A stretch of DNA of 38,132 nucleotides from an uncultured beta proteobacterium (GTDB lineage Bacteria; Pseudomonadota; Gammaproteobacteria; Burkholderiales; Burkholderiaceae). Under the pieces are notes generated by a model. It made no database searches. It was not told the DNA's origin and saw only the letters and a program-made list of their open reading frames with translations. Shown piece by piece: positions 8,378 through 17,718 of the stretch. The DNA lies in the NCBI GenBank assembly GCA_903821995.1, contig CAIJNI010000037.1:1-38132 (forward strand). Direction: 5' to 3'. Made by a program: the position numbers and the translations under genes. How positions within the stretch are numbered: the first letter of the stretch is position 1; the number at the start of each line of letters is the position of its first letter.

Positions 8378-9108
8378 AACCACAGCTATGGAAAATTCCT
8401 GAAAGTTCGATTTCAAAAAAAGATATTGAGAAGCGTAATGAAGAGCTTCACTTGCGCTTAGCAGAAATTATAAAAAGGTATAAGGCGGTCAAATTTGCGA
8501 CTAGCTTAGCTGCTGAGGATATGGTGATTACCCATGCCATCGCACGGTCGGGGGTCTCTATACAGTTATTCACTCTAAATACGGGTCGATTGCATGAGCA
8601 GACTAAAGCAATGATTGCAAAGGTCAAAGAGCATTATCAAATCGACATCGAAGAGCTGCATCCATCTGCCAGAGATGTCGAGTCTTATATTGGTCAATTT
8701 GGCTTAAATGGCTTTTATGAATCAGAGGATGCTAAAAAGGCATGTTGCGGCATTCGGAAAGTTAATGTATTGCATCTTGCATTAACAAAGGCTGATGCAT
8801 GGATAACTGGTCAACGAAAAGAGCAAGCGGTAACAAGGGCAGAATTAGAATTTTTTGAGGATGACCTAGAGCGTGGTATTGGAAAATTTAATCCCTTATT
8901 TGACTGGTCAGAAAAAGAAGTGTGGTCTTATCTGAGTCATCTAGAGGTGCCAATTCATCCGCTTCATCGGCAGGGATATCCAAGCATTGGATGTGAACCA
9001 TGTTCAAGGGCGGTTAAAGAAGGCGAAGATGTTCGTGCGGGACGATGGTGGTGGTTACAGCAGGAAAGTAAAGAGTGTGGCCTACATGTTCAAGAGAGTC
9101 AGACATGA
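8374..9108 (+). CDS. cysH: Assimilatory adenylyl-sulfate (APS) reductase
   Basis: The 244-aa product reduces activated sulfate to sulfite, using thioredoxin. The PAPS reductase fold begins with KFATSLAAEDMVITHAI. The catalytic cysteine is in ECGLH (Cys235). Four further cysteines, Cys124-Cys125 (ACCGIRK) and Cys207/Cys210 (CEPC), form the 4Fe-4S site that marks enzymes acting on APS directly; PAPS-only enzymes such as the one in E. coli lack it. This fits the absence of an APS kinase gene in the operon. It overlaps DUF934 by ATGA at the start, and cysD by ATGA at the end. Confidence 0.94.
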   Translation: MKPQLWKIPESSISKKDIEKRNEELHLRLAEIIKRYKAVKFATSLAAEDMVITHAIARSGVSIQLFTLNTGRLHEQTKAMIAKVKEHYQIDIEELHPSARDVESYIGQFGLNGFYESEDAKKACCGIRKVNVLHLALTKADAWITGQRKEQAVTRAELEFFEDDLERGIGKFNPLFDWSEKEVWSYLSHLEVPIHPLHRQGYPSIGCEPCSRAVKEGEDVRAGRWWWLQQESKECGLHVQESQT

Positions 9109-10031
9109 AGACTGAACAACAATTACAAAATGAGCATCTAGATTGGTTAGAGGCTGAGTCGATTTATATTATTCGAGAAGTTGCTGCGCAATGTAGTAAT
9201 CCAGCACTACTATTTTCTGGTGGAAAAGATTCTATTGTGATGTTTCATCTTGCTCGAAAAGCTTTTAGATTTGGAACAAGACAAATTCAGATCCCTTTTC
9301 CATTACTCCATGTAGATACGGGACATAATTATTCTGAAGTGATTCGCTTTAGAGATGAAATTGTTCAAAAAACAAATGCAAAACTTATTGTGGCTCATGT
9401 TGAAGATTCAATTAAAAAAGGCTCAGTTAAACTCCTTCGAGAAAATGATTCCCGTAATGCGGCTCAGGCAGTCACTTTATTAGAAGCGATTGAGACTTAT
9501 CAGTTTGATGCACTTATGGGTGGTGCACGTCGTGATGAAGAAAAGGCACGAGCCAAAGAACGTATATTTTCCTTTCGAGACGAATTTGGTCAGTGGGACC
9601 CTAAAGCACAAAGACCTGAACTCTGGAATTTATATAATGCCAGGATTTCTCGTGGTGAAAATATGCGTGTGTTCCCAATATCTAATTGGACTGAGCTCGA
9701 TATTTGGCAGTATATCGCTCGTGAAAACCTTGAATTGCCATCTATTTATTTTTCACATGATCGTGAAGTCGTCAGAGTCGGCGAACTATTAATGCCTGTG
9801 ACCGCACTCACCCCGAAAGATCCGGGCGCACAGAGTGAGATACTTTCCGTTAGATTTCGTACTGTAGGGGATGTGAGTTGTACTTGTCCAGTAGCAAGTA
9901 CTGCACAAAATGCATTTGACATTATTACAGAAACTGCAATTTCTCTTATTACAGAGAGAGGTGCTACAAGAATGGATGATCAAACGAGCGAAGCATCGAT
10001 GGAGCGTAGGAAAAAAGAAGGATATTTTTAA
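9105..10031 (+). CDS. cysD: Sulfate adenylyltransferase subunit 2
   Basis: The 308-aa product is the catalytic subunit of ATP sulfurylase, making APS from sulfate and ATP. Residues 34-44 (LLFSGGKDSIV) are the PP-loop that binds ATP pyrophosphate. Other family blocks are PFPLLHVDTGHNYSEVI, MGGARRDEEKARAKER and DVSCTCPVAS. An upstream GTG (9075) in the same frame lies inside cysH; ATG 9105 is the better start because it gives MKTEQQLQNEHLDWLEAESI, the normal N-terminus, and an ATGA overlap with the cysH stop. The stop codon shares one base with the cysN start. Confidence 0.95.
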   Translation: MKTEQQLQNEHLDWLEAESIYIIREVAAQCSNPALLFSGGKDSIVMFHLARKAFRFGTRQIQIPFPLLHVDTGHNYSEVIRFRDEIVQKTNAKLIVAHVEDSIKKGSVKLLRENDSRNAAQAVTLLEAIETYQFDALMGGARRDEEKARAKERIFSFRDEFGQWDPKAQRPELWNLYNARISRGENMRVFPISNWTELDIWQYIARENLELPSIYFSHDREVVRVGELLMPVTALTPKDPGAQSEILSVRFRTVGDVSCTCPVASTAQNAFDIITETAISLITERGATRMDDQTSEASMERRKKEGYF

Positions 10032-11371
10032 TGAAACAAGGTGTTTTAAGATTTATTACGGCAGGAAGTGTTGATGACGGAAAGAGTACATTGATTGGCA
10101 GACTTTTGTACGATACAAAAGCCGTTTTGTCTGATCAACTAGTGGTTTTATCAAAAACAAAATATGCACGAGTCACGGCGCATGATGCATCTGTTGACTT
10201 AGCGCTTTTAACAGATGGTCTAGAAGCTGAAAGAGAGCAAGGCATAACGATAGACGTTGCTTATCGTTATTTTGCAACTGCAAAAAGGAAGTTTATCGTA
10301 GCTGATGCCCCTGGCCACGAACAATATACCCGTAACTTAGTTACTGGGGCCTCTCAAGCTGATGTTGCTGTTATTTTGGTAGATGCAACGCGAGTTGATT
10401 TATCGGTGAATCCTCCTGTATTGCTTGATCAAACCAAAAGACACAGTGCCTTAGTTAAATTATTAGGTCTAAAACATATTGTTTTTGCAATCAACAAAAT
10501 GGATTTAGTTGAGTTTGATCAAAAACGATTTGAAGAAATTTCATCGGCTTTAAAAGATATGTGTAAGACACTTGGAATTCAGGAGATGCATAGTATTCCG
10601 ATGTCTGCCTTGCTTGGCGATAATGTTGTGACTACTGGTGATAGGATGCCTTGGTATAACGGTAAGCCACTATTGGAATGGTTAGAGGATGTTGATAGTT
10701 TTTCTTCTCAGAAGAAATCAACGCAAGATTCAGGCATAGGCTTGAGGTTTCCTGTTCAATTTGTAGCAAGGCAAGATGGAAATTCAGATGCTGATTATCG
10801 GGGATATTTAGGGAAGATTGAATCGGGTGAAATGTATCGAGGTCAGAAAGTAAAGGTTCTTCCGGGGCAATCTGAAACTACGATTACGGCTATTCATATT
10901 GCAAATCAACATGATATTTTACCCAGTGAGTTAGGGGAAGAAAAAGCTTATGCTGGACAGGTGGTTGCGATTAGTTTAGAGAAAGATATTGATATATCTA
11001 GAGGAGACATGATTATTGCGATCGCAGATGGTGACGCTCCTCAGGTGACTAAAAAAATTCAGGCTGATTTATGCTGGTTAGACCAAGATGAATTGTCGCT
11101 TGCACGTAAATATATCCTTAGACATACTACCAATCAAGTATTTGCTAAAGTGAAATCCTTAGATCAGGTACTCGATGTCAAAACCTTATCTCATGGAACT
11201 CAAGGTCAGACCCTAAAAATGAATGATATTGGAATTGTACAAATGACTTTACAAAAGACTATTGCAGCAGATCTATTTGATCAATTGCCAGCAACGGGCG
11301 CTTTTGTGCTGATTGATGAAATCTCTAATCATACGGTTGCTGCCGGAATGATTAGAAGGGCGGCGGAGTAA
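10031..11371 (+). CDS. cysN: Sulfate adenylyltransferase subunit 1 (GTPase)
   Basis: The 446-aa product is the regulatory GTPase subunit of ATP sulfurylase; GTP hydrolysis drives APS formation by CysD. The G domain has the P-loop GSVDDGKST (about 12-20), GITIDVAYRYF (switch I), DAPGHEQYTRN (switch II) and NKMD (about 155-158). Domains 2 and 3, of elongation factor type, fill the rest. There is no C-terminal CysC (APS kinase) fusion, consistent with the APS-type reductase encoded upstream. It starts one base inside the cysD stop and ends 6 bases before cobA. Confidence 0.95.
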   Translation: MKQGVLRFITAGSVDDGKSTLIGRLLYDTKAVLSDQLVVLSKTKYARVTAHDASVDLALLTDGLEAEREQGITIDVAYRYFATAKRKFIVADAPGHEQYTRNLVTGASQADVAVILVDATRVDLSVNPPVLLDQTKRHSALVKLLGLKHIVFAINKMDLVEFDQKRFEEISSALKDMCKTLGIQEMHSIPMSALLGDNVVTTGDRMPWYNGKPLLEWLEDVDSFSSQKKSTQDSGIGLRFPVQFVARQDGNSDADYRGYLGKIESGEMYRGQKVKVLPGQSETTITAIHIANQHDILPSELGEEKAYAGQVVAISLEKDIDISRGDMIIAIADGDAPQVTKKIQADLCWLDQDELSLARKYILRHTTNQVFAKVKSLDQVLDVKTLSHGTQGQTLKMNDIGIVQMTLQKTIAADLFDQLPATGAFVLIDEISNHTVAAGMIRRAAE

Positions 11372-11377
11372 AAATAG

Positions 11378-12181
11378 ATGACTCAACTTGGAAAGGTATT
11401 TTTAGTGGGCGCAGGGCCTGGAGCAGTCGACTTGATTACCGTAAGAGGTAGTAACTTACTTGCTAAAGCAAATATTGTTTTTTATGATGCCTTAGTTGAT
11501 CCAGCGATGTTAGATCTGTGTCCTCAGGCAGAGTTGATTAGCGTTGGCAAACGTTGTGGAAAATTATCCACTGCGCAAAAATTCATTATCAAAAGATTAA
11601 TTGATGCATCAAAAAAACATCAAATGATAGTTCGTTTAAAGGGGGGTGACCCGATGTTATTTGGGCGTGCTGACGAAGAAATCTCTGCACTTAAGAAAGA
11701 AGGTATTGAGGTAGAGGTTGTCCCTGGTGTAACCGCAGCACTCGCTGCTGCAGCACGTATAGAGAAATCACTGACATTAAGAGGGGTTTCGCGAAGCGTT
11801 GCTTTTGTTACCTTGGCTCGTGAACAGGTGCAAGCTAACCATGGTATTAAAGTGGATGATGTGTCGGCTCCTCCCAACGCTGACACTCTTATTTATTATA
11901 TGGGGCGAAGAGATTGTGAAGTGATTGCTCAGCAGTTAATCCGTTTGGGTAAAAAACTTGATACGCCGGTTAGATTGCTAGAAGCAATTAGTACTCCGAG
12001 GGAAAGAGTTTTATCCACCAATTTAGAGGGATTAGGCAACGGTACTGTACGCGCTTGGTTTAATGATTCAAATCCTGCGATCATTATGATCGGAGAAGCC
12101 TTAGGTGATTTGGTTCCTAGCGAACTGAGTGATAGCTTGCAAAATACTGAGCTCCTGTCCAACGGCGTGAGATACGCTTAA
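11378..12181 (+). CDS. cobA: Uroporphyrinogen-III C-methyltransferase
   Basis: The 267-aa product transfers two methyl groups from S-adenosylmethionine to uroporphyrinogen III, giving precorrin-2 for siroheme, the cofactor of the sulfite reductase in the same operon. Family motifs are VGAGPGAVDLITVRG (6-20), VFYDALVD, LKGGDPMLFGRADEE (about 86-100), VVPGVTAALAAAA and ALIxxG-like IMIGEAL near the end. It is the single-domain SUMT form and lacks the CysG dehydrogenase/chelatase half. The last 81 bases overlap the convergent cbiX gene. Confidence 0.94.
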   Translation: MTQLGKVFLVGAGPGAVDLITVRGSNLLAKANIVFYDALVDPAMLDLCPQAELISVGKRCGKLSTAQKFIIKRLIDASKKHQMIVRLKGGDPMLFGRADEEISALKKEGIEVEVVPGVTAALAAAARIEKSLTLRGVSRSVAFVTLAREQVQANHGIKVDDVSAPPNADTLIYYMGRRDCEVIAQQLIRLGKKLDTPVRLLEAISTPRERVLSTNLEGLGNGTVRAWFNDSNPAIIMIGEALGDLVPSELSDSLQNTELLSNGVRYA

Positions 12182-12469
12182 TTTGATGTCAGGAAATTTT
12201 TCCTGACATTCTTTGATGAGTATAGGAAAATCATTTCTGAGATGGCCTCCCTGACCGAAGAAAACAGGAATGATTGTTATAGATGAAATCTGTTGATTTG
12301 CTAGAAGAGTAACTGTATTCAATAGATTGGGAGTCATCATTTCTAAAAAAGCGAGTTCAGCAGGGATATTAGGATAGTTTGTTTTCCAGAGCGTGATGAT
12401 TTGATCGAACGGCTCTTTCCAGCGTATATCTCGTGCCCCATGCCCAAAAAATATAACCCCTTGCTCCAT
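12101..12469 (-). CDS. cbiX: CbiX/SirB-type sirohydrochlorin chelatase
   Basis: The 122-aa protein is a single-domain class II chelatase of the CbiX family. FFGHGARDIRWKEPF carries the first metal-binding histidine, and IIPVFFGQGGHLRNDFP the second (His near residue 82). Such short forms insert cobalt or iron into sirohydrochlorin. Beside cobA, iron insertion for siroheme is the likely role. It is on the opposite strand, and its final 81 bases run antisense to the end of cobA, so both cannot be read through at once without collision. ATG 12469 follows GGAGAAAAA. Confidence 0.88.
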   Translation of the reverse strand: MEQGVIFFGHGARDIRWKEPFDQIITLWKTNYPNIPAELAFLEMMTPNLLNTVTLLANQQISSITIIPVFFGQGGHLRNDFPILIKECQEKFPDIKLSVSHAVGQELSILQAITQFARNQIT

Positions 12470-12487
12470 TTTTTCTCCAGTACAGTT

Positions 12488-13642
12488 TTAGCGGTTAGCA
12501 ACCCACATGAGTCCAAAAATACCTAATAAAAAATATGCAAGTGGTGGAGTCATTGCAGTGAGGAGTGGCGGCCAGGCACCTAATAATCCCAGTTGTGAGA
12601 ACAAGGTATTAAATAGTTGGAAGCTCATTCCTAACATAATGCCCCCGAAAACTTTAATACTAATTCCGCCGGAGCGCACATTTAAATATCCAAAAGGTAA
12701 GGCAAGAGAGAGCATGACAAGAATGGTTAGTGGGTAAACAATTTTTTTCCAAAGTGCAATTTCATAATTATGCGCATCTTGTTTGTTTTCATGTAAGTGA
12801 TCTATAAAACGATTTAAGGTCGTGATGGACATCTTTTCGGGGCTAATCAATAAAACACTAAGGATTTCTGGGGTCACTTCGGACTGTAAACGTTGTTCTG
12901 CTAATTCAACCGTCAAAGCTTGATATTTTGTATCAAGTGGATTTGTATTGACAACTTCTTTAAAGTGGGTTTCAGTGACGTTTGTTAAATTCCAAAAACC
13001 TCTTGCATCATAGCTACCGCTAACTGCTACACGGATAGTTTGAAGGTTTCTTTTAGCATCAAACTCATACATACGGATCCCGCTGATCTCCTCGCGGTTC
13101 TTTATCGAAGACACATTCACAAAACGAATCCCAGTCTTGTTTGGACTAGCTCCTTCCACAGGAGTGAGTTTGTCTTTGACCCATGTTCCAGTTTTAAAAG
13201 AGCTACCCAAAGCTGAACCAATAGCTCTAGCCCTAAGTTGTTCGGCAACAGACTCACAATAAGGACCTACCCATTCGCTTAAAGCCAGAGTGAGAATAAT
13301 AATTGGAAGACCAATTTTCAAAAGTGTCCAGATGCCTCTAGGAGCGTTCAGGCCTGCCAATCGAAGAATCGTAAATTCAGATTGGCTGGCCATTTGGGCA
13401 AATACATAAATTGCCCCGATTAATCCGGCTACTGGAATGATTTCAACTAATCTACCTGGAGCTTTTAGAAGTATATGGATAAAGGCTAAAAAATTGGTGT
13501 AATTGCCAGTAATAGCGTTTACTTCGTTTAAATAGTCAAAGAAAATAAATAATGAAATCAGTGCAAATAATATAAAGGTAAAAACTATATAAACTTGCCT
13601 TGCAAGGTATTGTTCGTAAATCTTTGGAAAGAGTAGCCACAT
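12488..13642 (-). CDS. lptG: LPS export ABC transporter permease LptG
   Basis: The 384-aa inner membrane protein is one of the two permease subunits of the LptB2FG complex, which extracts lipopolysaccharide and passes it to the periplasmic bridge. The order is two N-terminal membrane spans with YEQYLARQVYIVFTFILFALISLF, a span at LVEIIPVAGLIGAIYVFAQMASQSEFTILRLAGL (coupling-helix region), a beta-jellyroll periplasmic domain at about 150-280, and three C-terminal spans. It starts three bases after the lptF stop, in the same operon. Confidence 0.94.
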   Translation of the reverse strand: MWLLFPKIYEQYLARQVYIVFTFILFALISLFIFFDYLNEVNAITGNYTNFLAFIHILLKAPGRLVEIIPVAGLIGAIYVFAQMASQSEFTILRLAGLNAPRGIWTLLKIGLPIIILTLALSEWVGPYCESVAEQLRARAIGSALGSSFKTGTWVKDKLTPVEGASPNKTGIRFVNVSSIKNREEISGIRMYEFDAKRNLQTIRVAVSGSYDARGFWNLTNVTETHFKEVVNTNPLDTKYQALTVELAEQRLQSEVTPEILSVLLISPEKMSITTLNRFIDHLHENKQDAHNYEIALWKKIVYPLTILVMLSLALPFGYLNVRSGGISIKVFGGIMLGMSFQLFNTLFSQLGLLGAWPPLLTAMTPPLAYFLLGIFGLMWVANR

Positions 13643-13645
13643 GAT

Positions 13646-14746
13646 TTATATCTTCGAGCCGAATGGAATTTGTCTTTTCCACCATGGGATTGAAGGATTG
13701 ATGCGGTGGCGCATCATGCACCATGCGATAGCTAAGGCTCCAACATGGATAGGCCAAAAAGTACTGATAAATGAGCTTTTCTCATCTGAAACAAGTGTTT
13801 GCGTAATATTCAGTAGGTTGCTATATATGAGATAAATTAGAACTGCATATACTAATGCGACATAATTTCCTCGGCGCGGATTAACATATGCAAGGGGTAC
13901 CGCTAATGCAATTAGGCCAAAGGCCATGAGAGGTAGGCCTACTCTCCATAGAATTTCACCTAAATTAATCGCTGTTTGATTCTGGAATAATTCGAGTGTG
14001 GGGGTTTCCTTTGAGCTGTAATTAATAGCAGCAGGAGCTTTCTTCTCAATATCTACCGAATATTTTTCAAATTCTAAAATTTTAAAGTCACCTAAGCTGG
14101 GTTCGCCTTCATAACGTTTGCCGTTTTTGATTTTGATTTGTTTGAGGTCAGGAGATAGGTTTTCTATATAGCCAGTCTCTGCCATGGCAATCGTTAATCG
14201 TTGATTTTTAATATCACTGACAAACAGATTTTTAATTTGTCCGGTTGTTGCATCTATTCCTTCGACAAAAATCACTCGATTTGTTTTATTTGATTCAAAA
14301 AATTGTCCAGGTACAAGCATCGATACTTCGTCTCTACCTTTGAATTTCTGACTAATTTCGATAGTTTTAGAATTGGTCCATGGCCATACAAAAAGGGCCA
14401 TAACTGCAATGACAACTAACCACGGAAATGCAAAGCTAATTACAGGTGAGTAGAGAGACTTTAGGCTAAGTCCGCTGGAATACCAGACTACCATTTCAGA
14501 ATCTTTATGCCATCTTACGAGCACAAACAAGATAGAAACAAAAAGTGACACGGATAGAAGAACAGCAATATAGCCAATCATAGCAAGCATGATTAGAACA
14601 ACCACATCCTTAGGGTTCACTGATCCAGATGCAGCAAACCCTAAAATACGAATGACTAGAGTTGTCATCATAATTGTGATTAAAATCAAAAATACTGCAC
14701 CGGTTGTGTAGGCTAATTCTTTTCTTAAAGCTTTTTTATAAATCAT
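13646..14746 (-). CDS. lptF: LPS export ABC transporter permease LptF
   Basis: The 366-aa protein is the partner of LptG in the lipopolysaccharide exporter. It begins with YKKALRKELAYTTGAVFLILITIMM, the usual first span of LptF. Three membrane segments precede a periplasmic beta-jellyroll domain at about residues 120-250, which includes PGQFFES and RVIFVEG, and three spans follow (VGLPLMAFGLIALAVPLAYVNPRRGNY). It is divergent from pepA across a 54-base gap that must hold both promoters, an arrangement common in proteobacteria. Confidence 0.94.
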   Translation of the reverse strand: MIYKKALRKELAYTTGAVFLILITIMMTTLVIRILGFAASGSVNPKDVVVLIMLAMIGYIAVLLSVSLFVSILFVLVRWHKDSEMVVWYSSGLSLKSLYSPVISFAFPWLVVIAVMALFVWPWTNSKTIEISQKFKGRDEVSMLVPGQFFESNKTNRVIFVEGIDATTGQIKNLFVSDIKNQRLTIAMAETGYIENLSPDLKQIKIKNGKRYEGEPSLGDFKILEFEKYSVDIEKKAPAAINYSSKETPTLELFQNQTAINLGEILWRVGLPLMAFGLIALAVPLAYVNPRRGNYVALVYAVLIYLIYSNLLNITQTLVSDEKSSFISTFWPIHVGALAIAWCMMRHRINPSIPWWKRQIPFGSKI

Positions 14747-14800
14747 GAGTTCTTAACTTCTATGGATAATAGAGTTTTATCACTCTATATAGTTAATTAA

Positions 14801-16381
14801 ATGCAAACTAAATTTAGCACGAAAGTCTTTCCTGATGGACAAAATCGTATTCAGGCTCAATTATCCACGCTAACTGACTGTATTGTTTTTTCCTTAAGTC
14901 AATTGTCGGAAAAAAAGAAACTAAATCTACCTCAATCTCTTGAATATCTAGATGGATTATTGGACGGTTCATTAAGTTTGGCATTGTCACATGGCGACTT
15001 TTCTGGAAAAAGTGGCGAAACACTTCTAATCCCAGCTCAAACAACATGGGCAAAGTTAGGTATCAAGGCTACCCGAATTTTATTAGTAGGTTCTGGAGAT
15101 GGCGGGAATGGCCTTAAATCGGATTTAAATGATAAATCGCTTCAAGACTATATAAAAGCGACACGGGCAGCACTGAGGGTCATTACATCTTCTCAAATTA
15201 GTTCAGTTCTTTGGTTACTCGATGAAGATTTAAGGGCTAGCTCGAACTCTACGGGCACTGATCTTGTGCGGATGACGATCCAACTCATAGAAGAATCTAG
15301 GTATCGGTTTGGAATCCGTTTTCCACATTTCAAAACTAAACCAGTTGAAAATCCTGTTGTTTTAAGAAATATCACATTTGCAACAAATCTTAAAACTGAC
15401 AAAGTCGTCAAAGAGTCTATTCGTATTGGGGGAGCAATTGCAAACGGTACGAGTTTGGCAAAAGATCTGGGGAATTTGCCACCTAATATGTGTACGCCAA
15501 CTTATTTAGCTAAAACAGCTCAGAAAATTGGAAAAAATTTTGGTATTAAGGTTGAAGTTCTTGAGCGAAAAGATATTGAAGCTTTAGGTATGGGAGCAAT
15601 GATTGCTGTAACGCAGGGAGCAGAGACGCCACCGAAGTTCATTGTGATGCATTATAAGGGAGCTAACTTAAAAGAAGCACCCACTGTACTTGTTGGTAAA
15701 GGAATTACATTTGATACAGGAGGGATTTCATTAAAGCCAGGCGAAGGTATGGATGAAATGAAATATGACATGTGTGGTGCCGCTTCTGTCTTAGGAACGA
15801 TGCATGCGGTTTGTGAAATGAAATTAAATCAAAATATTATTGGCGTTGTTCCCACATGCGAGAATATGCCTTCTGGTAAGGCGACTCGACCGGGTGATAT
15901 CGTAGTTACTATGTCAGGTCAAACTGTTGAGATTCTCAATACAGATGCAGAAGGTCGGTTGATTTTATGCGACGCCTTAACCTATGTTGAAAGGTTTAAG
16001 CCTAAGGCTGTGATTGATATAGCTACATTAACTGGTGCGTGTGTTATCGCTTTAGGAAGTGTGCATTCAGGTTTGTTTAGTAAAGATTTGGCGCTGTCTA
16101 GAAGATTACAAGATGCTGGAAGTGCCTCTTTAGATACTGTATGGCCTATGCCTTTGGATGACGCTTATCAGGAGCAGCTTAAATCTAATTTTGCTGATAT
16201 TGCAAATATTGGCGGTCGCCCGGCAGGCTCTGTAACTGCGGCTTGTTTCTTAGCGCGCTTCACGCACGCTTACTCATGGGCCCACTTGGATATTGCTGGG
16301 ACAGCCTGGAAAAGTGGAGCGGCGAAAGGTTCTACCGGACGCCCAGTGCCTTTGTTGACTGAATTTTTAATTAAAGGATAA
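14801..16381 (+). CDS. pepA: Cytosol (leucyl) aminopeptidase
   Basis: The 526-aa product is an M17 family aminopeptidase that removes N-terminal residues in the cytoplasm, as a hexamer with two metal ions per subunit. The catalytic domain has GKGITFDTGGISLKPG, with the metal-binding Lys and Asp, MKYDMCGAASV, and the signature NTDAEGRL with its Asp, Glu and Arg. The N-terminal 180 residues form the variable domain. No clear ribosome binding site precedes the ATG, which lies in an AT-rich stretch. It is divergent from lptF and followed by holC six bases later. Confidence 0.95.
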   Translation: MQTKFSTKVFPDGQNRIQAQLSTLTDCIVFSLSQLSEKKKLNLPQSLEYLDGLLDGSLSLALSHGDFSGKSGETLLIPAQTTWAKLGIKATRILLVGSGDGGNGLKSDLNDKSLQDYIKATRAALRVITSSQISSVLWLLDEDLRASSNSTGTDLVRMTIQLIEESRYRFGIRFPHFKTKPVENPVVLRNITFATNLKTDKVVKESIRIGGAIANGTSLAKDLGNLPPNMCTPTYLAKTAQKIGKNFGIKVEVLERKDIEALGMGAMIAVTQGAETPPKFIVMHYKGANLKEAPTVLVGKGITFDTGGISLKPGEGMDEMKYDMCGAASVLGTMHAVCEMKLNQNIIGVVPTCENMPSGKATRPGDIVVTMSGQTVEILNTDAEGRLILCDALTYVERFKPKAVIDIATLTGACVIALGSVHSGLFSKDLALSRRLQDAGSASLDTVWPMPLDDAYQEQLKSNFADIANIGGRPAGSVTAACFLARFTHAYSWAHLDIAGTAWKSGAAKGSTGRPVPLLTEFLIKG

Positions 16382-16386
16382 ATAGG

Positions 16387-16851
16387 GTGGGACGCGTTGA
16401 TTTTCATAGTCAAGTTGGAAATAAACTACTTTATTCTTGTCGACTTATACGAAAAATAAATTCGATGACTAAAGAGGGAGAACCTCTTAAGCGAATTATT
16501 GTTGTGGGTGCACAAGACTTATTAGATGAACTCGATGAACTATTGTGGTCATTTAGTCCTGATGAGTTTTTGCCTCACGCGCAGATCTCCAACGACAACG
16601 CTTACTTAAATCCTACTATCTTGATGAATGCCTATGATGAGGTTGCTTTAGAAAAATTACCTCATCGGGACGTTTTCATTTATCTTGGGCAAGAAACATT
16701 GGAACAGATACATGCAATTGTTGAGCGTTTCGAGCGTGTTATTGAGGTGGTATCGCTTGAAGAAAATGATTTACATGCTGGTAGAGAAAGATATAAGCAT
16801 TACAGATCATTAGGATTTGAGTTGCAAAATTACGATCAGAAAGGCGCTTGA
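16387..16851 (+). CDS. holC: DNA polymerase III subunit chi
   Basis: The 154-aa product is the chi subunit of the clamp-loader complex, which contacts single-stranded-DNA-binding protein. Supporting blocks are [20 protein letters not shown] at the N-terminus (the family's F...v.d.l.YaCRLlrKa), [16 protein letters not shown] and the C-terminal [14 protein letters not shown]. The pepA-holC neighbourhood is conserved across proteobacteria, and this supports the call. The start is GTG, eight bases after AAAGGA inside the pepA end. The stop overlaps the lgt start. Confidence 0.93.
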   Translation: MGRVDFHSQVGNKLLYSCRLIRKINSMTKEGEPLKRIIVVGAQDLLDELDELLWSFSPDEFLPHAQISNDNAYLNPTILMNAYDEVALEKLPHRDVFIYLGQETLEQIHAIVERFERVIEVVSLEENDLHAGRERYKHYRSLGFELQNYDQKGA

Positions 16852-17624
16852 TGATTCATCCGCAGTTTGATCCTGTTGCAATCCACATTGGGCCTCTTGC
16901 TATTCACTGGTATGGATTGATGTATTTGATGGCTTTTTTACAATACTCTTTGTTGGGAAGAGTTCGAATCAATCAGACTCCAATAAAAGCTCAAGGATTT
17001 GTTAAGCAGGATATAGAAGATTTACTTTTTTATGCAGTTTTGGGCGTGATTTTTGGTGGAAGATTAGGCTATTGCTTCTTTTATATGCCAAGTCATTACT
17101 TAAGCTACCCACTCGATATATTCAAAGTATGGGAAGGTGGCATGTCATTTCATGGGGGCTTCTTAGGTGTCCTTGTTGCTGTTGCGTGTTTTGCTAGAAA
17201 AAGGGGATTTAAATTTTTCGTGGTGGCGGATATGATTGCCCCATTAGTTCCTTTTGGATTGGCTTTTGGTCGGATTGGAAACTTCATCAATGGTGAATTA
17301 TGGGGTAGACCGACTGACCTTCCATGGGGTATGGTCTTTCCTCAATCGGGTGATGAGCTAGCAAGGCACCCATCGCAACTTTACCAATTCGCAGGTGAAG
17401 GAGTTCTTTTAGGTATTTTATTGTGGTTATATGCAAGACATCCCAGAAGGTCAGGACAAACTTCGGGGCTTTTTTTACTAGGTTATGGCGTATCTCGTTT
17501 TTTAGTCGAGTTTGCCCGGGAGCCGGATCGGTTTTTAGGAACGCTAACATTAGGTTTATCGATGGGGCAATTACTATCCCTGCCAATGATCTTTGCTGGG
17601 ATTTATTTCCTAAGAAAAAAATAA
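16851..17624 (+). CDS. lgt: Prolipoprotein diacylglyceryl transferase
   Basis: The 257-aa inner membrane enzyme transfers diacylglycerol from phosphatidylglycerol to the lipobox cysteine of prolipoproteins. It has about seven membrane spans. Motifs seen are [12 protein letters not shown] (about 19-30), [21 protein letters not shown] and the signature [14 protein letters not shown] with its essential Arg, Asn and Glu. A TTG at 16848 precedes ATG 16851 in frame; the ATG gives [10 protein letters not shown], the usual start, and overlaps the holC stop by one base. Confidence 0.95.
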   Translation: MIHPQFDPVAIHIGPLAIHWYGLMYLMAFLQYSLLGRVRINQTPIKAQGFVKQDIEDLLFYAVLGVIFGGRLGYCFFYMPSHYLSYPLDIFKVWEGGMSFHGGFLGVLVAVACFARKRGFKFFVVADMIAPLVPFGLAFGRIGNFINGELWGRPTDLPWGMVFPQSGDELARHPSQLYQFAGEGVLLGILLWLYARHPRRSGQTSGLFLLGYGVSRFLVEFAREPDRFLGTLTLGLSMGQLLSLPMIFAGIYFLRKK

Positions 17625-17690
17625 GTACTACATCGAACTTATTTCAGTTGAGAAATACATCTATCAATAGGGGTAACACCCAATATTTTG

Positions 17691-17708
17691 TATTTTGTAT
17701 ACAGAATA
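17691..17708. promoter_or_regulatory. Palindromic operator ahead of the malonate regulator gene
   Basis: TATTTTGTATACAGAATA is an 18-bp near-perfect palindrome with one mismatched pair, centred on TGTATACA (17696-17703). GntR regulators of the FCD subfamily often bind palindromes of this kind. It ends 10 bases before the ATG of the GntR gene and probably overlaps the promoter, so autorepression of the whole malonate operon is likely. The promoter boxes themselves are not clear. Confidence 0.6.
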
Positions 17709-17718
17709 GTATGAACTC

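Noticed and set aside
14769..14788. ATAGAG...CTCTAT inverted repeat between lptF and pepA
   Set aside because: Six-base AT-rich arms are expected by chance in this composition; it may be part of a promoter but there is no further support.
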